Assembly: GCF_019649055.1 (NCBI RefSeq)
Contig: NW_026570241.1
Location: forward strand, 1-64,000
Reading direction: 5' to 3'
Source: Paramacrobiotus metropolitanus
Lineage: Eukaryota; Tardigrada; Eutardigrada; Parachela; Macrobiotidae
Length of the DNA stretch: 64,000 nt
Positions 12,812 through 23,708 of the stretch are shown piece by piece (within the stretch, counting starts at the first letter, position 1; every line of letters begins with the position of its first letter). The notes under the pieces were generated by a model. It had not been told where the DNA came from, did not search any database, and was given only the letters and a program-made list of their open reading frames with translations. The translations under genes and the position numbers were made by a program.

Positions 12812-12894
12812 ATTATTATTATCGAACCAACAGTAGCCAAACTCCACTTGGGAGACTTTTAAGGCTATTGGAAATTATTTTTGGTATTTTGAAA
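12812..12894 (+). repeat. 83-bp direct repeat, right copy
   Basis: Identical to 12602-12684. The two copies diverge immediately after GGTATTTTGAAA. Confidence 0.8.
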
Positions 12895-14166
12895 ATTTGT
12901 ATACATTACAGATGCATACTTTAGCATGTCATAATGACATTAGCGATCAAATTTTAATGTTTGAAATTTTCACTGTTCCCTGCAGCATCAAATAATATTC
13001 TCTTATAAAAGAGGAATAGAGAAACCAGCGAATGAATTATAATTATGGGTATTTGACGAAGCGGAAGCCCGACTGATTGGTGCACTGACTGTGATCAGAC
13101 GTACCTTATACTATACTGTATACGTTGTTAAGCTGTTAATAAATAACTGGCCCCATCCGGTGGTCATTTGGTCACAGTTTTGGTGAATGTTTGTATTCAA
13201 CAAATTGTACATAATTCATGTAGTACACGTAGATACTCCTAACAACGTAATGCAAGTAAATAATAAGTAAAATGCCCTAATATTATTTAGAATTCTTTGA
13301 AATAATTAAAATATTCTATGTAACAATTATACTAGTTAATTTGAATGTTCTCTTTCGTTCCAGAACACTGAACATTCAACGTAATAATAATAAATAAAAA
13401 ATACACAGTACATAATTAATCGGAAAGTAGTCCTCTTCTGTCTCGGAAGTCAATACCGTACCTAACACAAATTTTGGGTTTGCTTCGCAACAACAAAAAT
13501 TAAGCGAAGCTGTACTTACATGTAGAGCCATAGAGATACAGTAAGTCAAGTACGTTGTGCACTTGACAAAAGGATGAAAATAAAACAAGTACTTACCGCT
13601 TACCGTAAGCGGCTTACGCATTTGCAAAAAGCAAAAATTAGCATAAAAATATTTGTTTCCAGCACGATTTGAGCGGGAATATAGGTTTAACTCGTTGCGC
13701 CGCTGTTGTGACTGGTAGAAATGTGGCGCCGGAAGTCAGGTCTATGTTGCGAATGTTGAAATTAAAACGTGGCGCAGTTTCTTCGCTTCCTGTTCAGCGC
13801 TGTGATCATTAACCTATGGCTATGACGTTGTAATGTTGTCACGGATTTCCGTCACAAAAAGTTAAAAGTTTCCTATCTTCCTTAGTTTCTCTTTTTCTTA
13901 GCGATAGAAAATTAAAGAGTGTTTCCATTTTCCGTTTGTTTTCCCTCAAACTGAATATAATCTCCAACACGTTCATAAGAATTATACTTCTATTCGTTTT
14001 CAGAGCTGGCGCACAGCTGTGGCAGAAGATGCTCTGTTTCTGAATTTTGATCAGTATGTGTACGAATATCGGAATATGCACTGATTTATCCGTTTGATTG
14101 AGTTGTTCAGTTTGTTGATGATGTCTGCATGATCTCCCATGTCCGTCCATCACTCTCCATGTGATC

Positions 14167-17100
14167 ATGAGCAACGATGACGAGGGCCGGACTTTGGAGA
14201 AGGAGTTGGAAAGTGTTAAGCGGAGAAATCAGGATCTGCTGCGGGAAACAGAGACGCTGCGTGCCAAGGTTGGTTGTGCTTGTGCAGAAGTCAGAACTTC
14301 GTTGCACTGACACACGCACCATCTGGGCTCTTACAGCTAAAGTATTTCGTCGTGTCCTGCAAATTATTCCACATTTTTATTTTGTATCAGGTGATATGTC
14401 TGGAGAGTGAGAAGGGTGAATATATCCGCGAACTGCGCAAGTACAAGGATGCCTTGCTGGCCCATAAGAAAGAGCTGGCTAATTTCCACGAGCATAAACA
14501 TGCTAAAAAAGAACTGGAGAACCAAGTTGACAAGTAAGTGCAGACGGAGTAAAACAGGTGTCGCATTTCCGGAAATTAACGGTTAACACAATCTGGGGCA
14601 TCAGCTGATTTTACAGCAGGAAACAGTTGCTCAGGAATCACTGATCACTAATGCAGTATTTTATCAGAAATAAGGTTGGTTGTCCGTATTCAAAACACTT
14701 TTTGAATCTTATTTAAGAAATTTTAAAATGTAAGATCTTTAGAACGTTTAACAGTTTTAAATGGGGACCATTTCTTAGTTGAATTTTCAATTTTTTCTGT
14801 CTGTTGTAATGGCATTTTGTAAATGTCTGGTGTGAAATAAATAGTAGGTAAATAATTTTTTTCAGGTTTTATGTAGACAAGTTTAAATGAGTTATTTAAA
14901 ACGGCCCTTGAATTTCAACAGCTAACTGTTAGATATTCGTGTGTGAATTGTGTTGCATTATTGTTAGTTGAGAGTCTGTTTTCTTGTCTTCGTTCGTTTT
15001 CTTATTTTTTATAATGTTATTATTGTTTTCCTTATGATTGCGTTTCGTGGTGCCTTGTTTATGCTCCCTACGATTTTGTTGTGACAGCTCTTATTGTCTG
15101 TGCGTTTATCTTACATGTTCAGTGTTGTAATGTTTTGCGGTGGAGATTTTGCCGAGTAAGTGCAAATATTTGAGCTGACATCCACAGAATTTTTTAAAGA
15201 ATACATCAACAGCCTTAACCATATATCTGTAAATTTTACTTAAATGGTTACGCACGACTACACGGTGAAGTACAAGATACGTGGCAGATCTTTGAAACAG
15301 GTGTTATCCTTCGATTTCTTTTACACTTTTGAACATTTTTCTAAACCTTGGACAGCATGCTGCTGTGTGGAAATGGATCGTTCGCTCCGGTGCGAGAATT
15401 GATGCTAAAGTTTTGTATTTAATTGGCTTGTAATTTTTAATATTCAAGTATTTGGATGAAAAATTGCGGTTAAAGCTGTCATAAATGGATGGCTAATGAT
15501 AAGTGTATTTTTTTCCATGGCAGTCATAAACGGCAGATTCTGGAGCTGCAGGCCGACCTGGATCGATTACGTGATTTGCTCAAAGAAACCGAAACGGATA
15601 TGCGAAAATATCAGAGCCAGTATCAGGATTCCATGGACTTGATCGAGAAACTCACCGCCAACAATGTTGATCTCAAAATCAAAGTTTCCGCTTTTTCTTC
15701 CGAGGTAAGTGCCACTGCCGATGCAGTTCTTTCGATTTCGTTGGCGGTATAGAAATTGTGATAACGTAGTGAAGGGGTTGGAGTCATCGTTTCCTTGTCA
15801 TCAAAGTGCAGACTTGGGCTCTACATATACTATTATTAGAAACGTAATAATTGAATTTGCGAGAGTTTAAGCTGAAATTTTTTTGCCTATTGTATGCAAA
15901 CCTAATTTTTTTACCAACACTCCACTCAGCATGTCGTGAAAGTTTTGCTGTTATTGGGAATTCTGTTTTTATTTTTTGTACTCGTGTTACAGGTATCCGT
16001 AGTCGCCTGTTTGGTAAAGTTGATAAACAGCATATAGTCATTCTTTACACTCTTATTTATCTCCGTCTTGTATTCCGTTTTGGTAAATGTCACTGGCCAA
16101 TTTTTTTTTAAATAAGATTGATTTGTGCATTGATTTGTTCAGATAAAAGGATAGTGATACTTGAACAGTTTGGCGTAGTTTGTTAAATTTATGGTTTAAT
16201 AAATCTGAAAATAGTAAACGAAGAAGGTTCTTATAGTGCCTAGTCATATCATTTTCGTAGACTTGAGTGTCGAGAGTCCAGACTTTGGTAAAGTTTTATT
16301 TATAATTTTGTTAGTTGGATTCCTTACAAGTTTCTTATGCCGCGCTGCAAAGCGATCACGCCACTCTCCTGTCGCGATCGGAGCGCGTGTCCAGCGACCA
16401 TGACCTCCTGAACACCCAACTGGAAGCGGAACGGTCCTCCCGCGTTAGCGACGCCGAGACTCTCCAGCGTCAGCTGGAAGAGCGCGACGCGGAGATGCAG
16501 CGCTTACGGCTGGATTATGAGAACGCGCAGAATGAGAAACGACTCCTTTCCAGGACGTATCATGCCACTTTGAAGGATCTGAAACGGCAGCTGGCGGCGG
16601 CGGCCAAGGCGCATTGTAATGGATCGGAGAACGGGAAGGGTGATCCGGAGAATGTTGAACAGATCAGTCTTAAGTCGCGGGCCAGTTCGTCGTCGTCGCT
16701 GGATGCCTCGCCGGTGCTGCTGCACTGTGTGACCAATCATAATACATTCTCCCACAGTGAAGATTCAGCGGTAAGCACACCTGTATTTGTGCTGTATTCT
16801 GTAACTTTTTCAAAGAGAACTAATGGTGAAAATTCTGTAGAGTTTTTGTAGAAAAAAATGGTCCAAAATGGATTCCATAAAATATCGGAAGCTTCGTAGT
16901 GTAGTGGCAATGAACAAAGTGCCAAAATGTTGCATGGAGTAATGCGTGTAGCCGCACTCGTGTAGAAACCATTTTGAACGAAAGCCGTGCAGTGCAGGCA
17001 ATTTTTTAACGAGTGCGTTTGTTCCTAGTGTCGTTAAAAGGTATCATGGATTTTAATAGGAATTCGAAGATGCTTATATTTTTAATATTTTACTATCTTG

Positions 17101-17501
17101 CAAGTGGGCTCATGGATAACACTATTACTATTCTCGTTTGCTTAAGCTTACCGTTAACTGTTAAAATGTTTCTGGCTTATGGGTGAGGCAGAAGCCTTTT
17201 GATGCTTCCGTAAAAATAAAATTTAATTTTTTTTAGCGAATTGTGGACTCGTTGTGCCAGCAGCAGTAATGTCGTTTTCCCAGTAATGTGATGTAAATTC
17301 TTAATGGGTTTTAATTCGTTGCTTACCTTTTTGCAGGCGCCCTCGCCACAAGCCAGTGCGGATATCGACAAAGCCTTGTTAATCGAAAAGATTGTGAATC
17401 TCCAGCGTGAATTAGCACGGAAGGATGAAAAGTGCGATTTCCTCGAGGACCACATTGCGTTATTAACGGCAGAATTAAAGAAAGCCAAACTGCACAGATA
17501 G
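14167..17501 (+). CDS. CCDC186-like coiled-coil protein
   Basis: Five exons join in frame: 14167-14268, 14391-14533, 15524-15704, 16315-16770 and 17337-17501, giving 348 residues. The start is the first ATG after an in-frame stop at 14119. Almost all of it is heptad-rich coiled coil (ESVKRRNQDLLRETETL, QLEERDAEMQRLRLDYE). A serine-rich break (about residues 262-295) separates this from a short last segment, ALLIEKIVNLQRELARKDEK then FLEDHI. That segment matches my memory of the conserved C-terminal block of CCDC186 (C. elegans CCCP-1). CCDC186 proteins act with RAB2 and HID1 at the trans-Golgi in dense-core-vesicle maturation. Human CCDC186 is about 900 residues, so this is a short form or lacks exons not recognised here. 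A generic coiled-coil protein is the alternative. Confidence 0.65.
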
Positions 17502-17997
17502 AATTTGATCATTCCGCGTTGTATAGCGGTGTTTTCTCTACTGATTAAAACTGTCTCCACTCTGTCCGGGCAACCCGGTGTATGAATCTGTTGTTTGAAT
17601 CTTCTTACCAGTTTTTCGTTTTATGATAGAATTTTAATTTAACTTACAGATTCTCATGGGCTTGTGCGTTTTTGTGCTCTGTTTAGAGATGTTCAAAGAG
17701 TATTGTTGAATTCGTAATCTGGCTGACAGTCCACCCTGAGTGATGAATTTTTTATAATTCAGTCTTGATTGAACTGATAAAATTCGATTGAATCAGTAAT
17801 GATTTATGAAAGATAAAGATTTGGTAAGCGTATTTACAGGCTGTATAGTATACAGAATTTCGCAAACACTTCAAAGTACCGAAACTTCTGAGTTGAATCT
17901 GCTGAGAAAGGTTTCTCCTCTGTGGTTCATTCTTGTCAACAAAAACTGCGGTTTGGATTTTATGGTTAGCCTTATTTGTCAATGTTTTGCCGAAAAA

Positions 17998-19074
17998 ATG
18001 TCGGGAAATTTACTATACATTTGTCTCGCTTTTGTTTTTTGGGCGGTAAGTTCCGTATGTACACGTAAGTACTTATGTATTTTGTACGATATTCAGCTAC
18101 TCCATTAATTTTTACCATGTAGGTCTATTTTATTGTATCTTTTCTAAACTTAAGTTTTTGAATTAGTATTATTTGCATTTAAGCAGACTGACGCGCACCA
18201 CCTACATATATCTTCTAAAATTCATGACACATACATGACTTACATAGTAAAATTATGTTACTGTATTCGTATCTTACACTACCGTACTTCATATGTCCAA
18301 TAATTATAACTACATATTATATATAGAAATATTCCATTTCGCGACCCTGCAGTTAAAAATCTTTATTATGAATTTTGGTTCGTAATTTTAATTTTGCTGA
18401 TGGAACTGCGAAGTAGTGCCAGCGATTTTATATCAATTGAGTTACTGTACGTGTATTGTTTGTACGAAAATGCAGCTGCCGTGCCACAGTGAGCAAGCGT
18501 CGGACACCGATGTAAACCGTATCCGGATTACTTCCCGGAATTTCGGGGGCCCCCTGTACCGGATCACCATACCACACGGGACATCCTACACCATCGTCTG
18601 TCCACAGACTAGACAGGAATTGAACAATCCTGCACTGCCAATAACCGAAAATATCCAGTCGTACCTGGACACCGTCAACCACTTATCGTGTCAGCATCCC
18701 TTTCCCGATTTCCGCACGGCACAGACACCGGACCGCGGCATCACCGTCCTGATTATGAGTGCCCGCTACGCCGCGACCGCCCCGGTGGGCATCTGCATGG
18801 ATACTTTTGTCTGTGATACGGAGATGACCAGTCAGTGTGACCGCTACATCCACCACAACTGCACGCTGGACGCCCGCGATCCCCTGGAATTGCCCGGGTG
18901 TCAGGGACGATCGCTGTTTGTGGAGTACGACTGCCGGCCGGCACGTAAGTTGAGATTATATTCCTCAGTGCATCCCCAGTCAGTATAGTAAATTCAGTGT
19001 ATACGTGTACTATGACTTAGTGATATATATATAACGATATAAATTATTAATTTGCAGCGGTGATGATCAACTAA
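17998..19074 (+). CDS. Secreted protein with SUEL-lectin-like domain
   Basis: Three exons, 17998-18045, 18476-18944 and 19058-19074, join in frame to 177 residues. Exon 1 is a short signal-peptide exon (MSGNLLYICLAFVFWA) ending in a GTAAGT donor. Exon 2 carries eight cysteines. Its second half (ITVLIMSARYAAT, then cysteines, then DPLELPGCQGRSLFVEYDC) resembles the SUEL/rhamnose-binding lectin pattern of an I-x-I-x-x-A-x-Y strand, central cysteines and a closing L-x-V-x-Y-x-C. The last exon adds five residues. An AATAAA lies near 19306. Such proteins bind galactose or rhamnose outside the cell in immunity or adhesion. The usual YGR motif is not conserved (ARYAAT), so sugar binding is uncertain, and another small Cys-rich fold is possible. 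Confidence 0.5.
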
Positions 19075-19603
19075 TACGAACGGGATCGCGGCGGACGGAT
19101 TTGGATTGCTACTTTCAACGTATAAAGTTTAATGCATATATTCAGTCAATATTGGGATGGGCTGATCATGAGTCTTACGGTGAACTCGCGCCACTTCGAA
19201 GTTTGTTTGTTTGATATTCTTTTACGTAGTACGTAATAATATCTAATCATGTAATTATCGCAGTTCGCAGCCATGTGTGCTCGATCTTGTTTCTCTACGA
19301 TACACAATAAATTATTATTATTACTGTGATAATTATTGGATGATCTTTATGGATGACCTTTCGGTTTATTTACATACTCGTATATACGGTGCATGCGCGG
19401 TATTTAAGCATGCAGTTCAGCACTGTTCGTTCGCTTGGGAAATCATAACGTCATCACTGTAGCAGTATATCTGACTACAATACTAACCTGTAAGTATTCT
19501 GCTGTTAACTACGCATATGACGTAGTTGATTGTCGCAAAAGTAAATAGTTGTTACATAAATAAAACAATTAAACATACAAAAATAATTATGTCGCTTGAA
19601 CGT
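19075..19603. other. Intergenic
   Basis: 529 bp holding the 3' flank of the lectin-like gene and, on the other strand, the 3' flank of the small secreted-peptide ORF. Nothing else is supported. Confidence 0.4.
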
Positions 19604-19822
19604 TCAGACATGAGCAGGCATTCCGGGCCACGGCATCCTATTAAAACCGCGCCGTGTCCGCTGCAGCTGGTACATAAAAGGACTGTACGAATCCAAATCC
19701 CAATCATGCTGCGGATAGCGATTGAAGTTGTAGGTGGAAACGGCTTCCGTAAGCACCGCCAAACATAACACACAGCACAAGTACAGGGACATAACTATCC
19801 ATCCGTGATGCTTCCTTTGCAT
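19604..19822 (-). CDS. Short secreted peptide, neuropeptide-precursor-like
   Basis: Single-exon frame of 72 codons with ATG and stop. Residues 10-28 form a clear signal peptide (IVMSLYLCCVLCLAVLTEAVS). After it comes an aromatic- and proline-rich segment, YNFNRYPQHDWDLDSYSPF, then a basic site RTRR followed by GFNRMPWPGMPAHV. Signal peptide, short length and a dibasic site are what a peptide-hormone precursor looks like. I recognise no known neuropeptide, and only one possible cleavage product is present. It could also be a small cuticle or antimicrobial-type peptide, or a chance frame. Confidence 0.35.
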   Translation of the reverse strand: MQRKHHGWIVMSLYLCCVLCLAVLTEAVSTYNFNRYPQHDWDLDSYSPFMYQLQRTRRGFNRMPWPGMPAHV

Positions 19823-20921
19823 GGCTATAGAAAAGTTGCACAGAGTATGACAATTTTACAAATTGCTCTTTCAAGTCATCAATCAAAATATTGACTGTCA
19901 GGCAGGAGATAAGACGAACTGCCGTTGGTTCGCGTTAAAATAAGTTAAATAAATATGTGAGTGAGTAATAAATAAATAAGTGACGTTGCAGAAATTCTGT
20001 AATAAACAATAATGTATAAGTATGTACGAATACTCGTATAGACATAATAATTATAATGTACCGAAACCTACCCGAGTATTAAAGAGATCATTATGTGAGT
20101 GGTTAACTCTTGGGGCGAGTATCTCTACGGGTAGATTCTCTAGGGTACTTAATTAAGTACTGTAACTAAAGTCATCAATTAAATTTCGAAAACCTCCTGC
20201 GATGTATTACGCTATGCTTATATTGTAATTGCGTACTGCATAGCAAATTTTTATGATCACCGATACGAGCAAACTAAAAATTATAATTATACAGTTATAT
20301 TTGTTCGGTTTGCCTTCTTCCGGTGCTTAGTTAAAGTGAATCAAACGATTTGAAAACTGATACTTACTGAATATGTATACAATTCTGTTACAGTAAAACA
20401 TAATACTTACTATTAAGTCTTTTTTAACTGTAAAGTAAGTACAGGTAGAACCTTCTCCGACTCTCATCGTTGTCATGGCTCTGTTAGCTAAATATGCCCG
20501 CTGTTTGTTGAAATCTGTTACCGAAAATACGGCATGCGTAGGAAACAAAAATATTACCGCAAATAATTCCAACGCAACGCTGTCAACGCGGTTTTTACTC
20601 AAACACTGACCTAAAGAAAACATATAGTTGCAGAAACTGAAACAAATCAATTGAGGAATTTTCTATTCAGCTAGCCATATAATTGGTAAACCGGAACGCT
20701 TAAACACCAATACCTGCTCACTGCCAGAAGAGCACATATTATCTGCGCTTACACAATAAAAATCCGAACAGTTAACAAAAACTATGAGACGTCAGACAAA
20801 GCGCACAACCGCAAGATCCATCACCAGTTATGAGAAAACTCCCGTAATTATCCTTCGAAAATGAACGACAGGCAAGCAGCGATAAACAGAGAGCGGAGAT
20901 AATGAGATGCATTTGTGCCGT
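19823..20921. other. Intergenic with one weak minus-strand exon candidate
   Basis: A minus-strand frame near 20605-20410 begins MFSLGQC, has a hydrophobic stretch (LELFAVIFLFPTHAVFS) and ends in a good GTAAGT donor. No partner exon could be joined in frame. The rest is AT-rich and unremarkable. Confidence 0.3.
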
Positions 20922-23261
20922 TTACAGTCCGATATCGTAGTTGGCTTTGCCATCCACGTAGGCGCTCTTGATGAACGGCACCATGATTTCCGACGGAAAG
21001 ACGATGTCGGCGATGGCCGGCTCCTTCAGCATCTTCTGCATCCAGGCGTGCAGTTTAGGATAGTCGCGCTCCATCTTCAGATCGACACTGCGCACTTCAC
21101 ACCGGCGCGATACGTTCGAACCACGGCCAAATCATCACGTCCACGAAACCCATCTTGTCGCCTGCAGATAACAACGAAGTTATAGAACGACAAAAACTGG
21201 GAACGAATAAGTTGAATGTAACGTGTACATGCATGAGAATCTAATTCAACCAACAGAAATTAATCCATGTAAACTAATACTCAGATATTATAGATTCATT
21301 TATTTATTTATCTTTGGGACAGAAATCAATTCAGTTATTGGCTCATCAAAACCGACGTACAGTACAAGAAAACTGAAAAGTCAACAGAACTGTTTATCTA
21401 AAAAATTAAAAGAATCTGAAAGTCTAAAAATTAAAAGGTAAATCGCGCAAAAATAAGATCAGAATAAATCTGTGAATATACGATAGAAATGAAAGAACAG
21501 GATGCAACTCGAACGGGAACAGTGCTCACAGATACGTTCACAACGCTTACCTGCGAAATATTGACCAGTCAATGATTCCTCCACTTCTTTCAGGCCCTTT
21601 TTCAGCTCCTCGACTTTCTCTTTGTCACCCTTAGCGCCAACGGCGTTCAAATTGTTGATAAACTATAACACAATTCAAATAAATCGATATAATAACTAAA
21701 TAACTTGGAAAGGGAGGATGATATGCCGCATTCAAGTGTTGCCGACGAAACAATTTCGAATATACAGCATACAGACTAATCTATACTAATGTAAAAGCAC
21801 AGAGAAACCGCTTAAATTTTAGTCATGAAGTTCACCAGAAAACAACAGATTCCACGAGATGCTCATAAAACTGTGATATATTAGCCAGGATTATTTTCTT
21901 ATTCTGATAATCATTAAGAAAGAACTTCTTTCGATACGGCAAATGTTTTAAAACAGAAAAGTTTATTCATCATTCGTTAGAATGATACCTTCTGAGTAAT
22001 GACTTCGATAGCCACTTTCTGACGAGCCTTTTCGTACTCGTCTTTCGGCAACAGTTTCGGCTCATTGGGGAAATGCTCATCGACGTACTCGGCGACGATC
22101 AGCGACTCAAAGACCGGTTTCGGCTTCCCGGGCTCATGCAGTGTCGGCACCTTGCCCAGTGGGTTGTGATGGGCCATGTACCATTCCGGTTTCTCGGTCA
22201 AGTTGATATTTACAATTTCATACCTGCAGCGACCAAAACACGTCAACAACAAGTTAACAACATCAGTTCGAAGCGCCGACATTCCTGAAAATCCGCATAA
22301 TATGAACACAACCTTCAAGTTTTGACAAACGATGATTTTCTACCAATTTGCTGCCATTCAACAGAGTATTAGAAAATAAAGCAGTACTAATGACATTCGA
22401 ATAATACGAAAAAAAAACGAAAATAATGAGTGCGTTCAGTACTTGAATGCAATTGTCCAAGATAAAAATATCCGGATTTAATTCGAAAAATAATGAACCT
22501 ATTTTTCCAATACACTCATATACACTGATACGAATACTTCCGTATTGAATGATAATTATGCGCAATATAATTCAATCGCAATCATAATCATTCCAATTTT
22601 TAATCAATTTCACTGCGTTTTTTTTACTGTTTCTGCGGAATGGAAAAATTATAAACAGATCCAATCCGCGTCACTGATACAGCTAGAACAGTATACTGCA
22701 TGCAGTTTTAATTTTAAAATTACTTATTACCATTAGAAAAATAAAAACCTAATTTTACCAAAAATACTGGAGAAACTAAAATATAATGTTAATAATATGG
22801 CCTTATATGGGTTAAGATTCTGGATTTCTCGGTCTCTGGTTTCCTGATGATACAGCTTAGATTGTTAAAAATTCAAAAACAAGGCTGCGTTGCGAAAAGA
22901 TGAAAACAAAGGTTGACCTTGACCCCCGCAATTTCAAGGTTAAAGATGATTGACATTCGACAGTGAATAAAAAGGGCGAGCTAGACAAGGTACGATAAAA
23001 AGACACTATGGAAAACGGGGAGCGCACACTTACGGGATTTTCTTGATGTTCAGCGTCAGGCGAGCCCGCTCGGCGTACGGGCAGAATCGCATGCTGAAAA
23101 GACGCAGTTGGTTTTCGTCCAGTTTGGGTTCCGATGAACCTACAACGACCAGTCATGTCAACAATTCCAAGAAGCCGTGGAAAAGGATCTCCGGTGTTTT
23201 AAATGCGCGTCGCCTCGTTACCTTTCCCGAAATGCTTCTTTTCACCGTTAGCAGCAGGCAT
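20922..23261 (-). pseudogene. Omega-class glutathione S-transferase, copy 1, one frameshift
   Basis: Five exons: 23261-23222, 23139-23034, 22223-21989, 21662-21551 and 21161-20922. Their lengths (40, 106, 235, 112 bp) match copy 2 exactly for the first four. Starts MPAANGEKKHFGKG. The catalytic-cysteine motif FSMRFCPYAER shows the omega class, where Cys rather than Ser or Tyr attacks glutathione disulfides. NPLGKVPTLHEPG holds the cis-Pro and FESLIVAEYVDE the helix-3 glutathione site. The all-helical C-terminal domain ends in KANYDIGL. Near 21099 one extra base creates an immediate TGA after FERIAPV; removing it gives 243 residues aligned with the other copies. The product would lose its last 60 or so residues, so this is a recent pseudogene or an assembly error. 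It is head-to-head with copy 2, with 447 bp between start codons. Confidence 0.85.
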
Positions 23262-23708
23262 TTTCAGAGAGGAGTGTGTAGAGAAATAACGAGGATGAAG
23301 AATGGGTCGGAAAAATCTAAACGGCATAAACTGATAAACAGTGAGAAGCACAGAATGACTAGCGAAATTTCAGCAGCAAAATGGAAAAACAACTCGAAAT
23401 TTCTGTCATCGATCGACTGTATTCACGGCAGGGCTGGTGGCCAGGTAAAAGAAATGTTTTCGCCGTGCTTCACGCATTTCCGGTTTGTATGTTGCGAGAC
23501 GAGGTATGCACCGTATCTTCGCCTCGCTACCCGCCGAGCAAAAGCCTTGCCTATTGTTGGATGCAGGCAGCAGGCCTGATGGTGAATTTTTTTTTCTTGA
23601 TTTTTCAACTGTGCTTTTCGAAACCTTCTTCAGTTTTTCAGTTTAGTCTTTTCCCTTGCATAACTATTGCAGTTCCTCTTCGGACCACTCGTATAGAATT
23701 TGGGAAAC
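23262..23708. promoter_or_regulatory. Shared spacer of divergent GST copies 1 and 2
   Basis: 447 bp between two divergent start codons, so it must contain both 5' UTRs and both promoters. No specific factor site is asserted. A co-regulated bidirectional promoter is an inference from arrangement only. Confidence 0.45.

Larger units (their letters stand above)
11591..14166. other. Gene-poor spacer with repeats
   Basis: No gene is supported across about 2.6 kb apart from the tRNA-like sequence and its flanking repeats. Trinucleotide runs of ATT occur near 12580-12612. The rest is AT-rich with only short frames. Confidence 0.5.

Noticed and set aside
20327-20650. 107-codon minus-strand frame with a hydrophobic stretch
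   Set aside because: A good donor follows, but no acceptor continues it in frame toward 19.9 kb and no family is recognised. Kept only as a note in the spacer entry.
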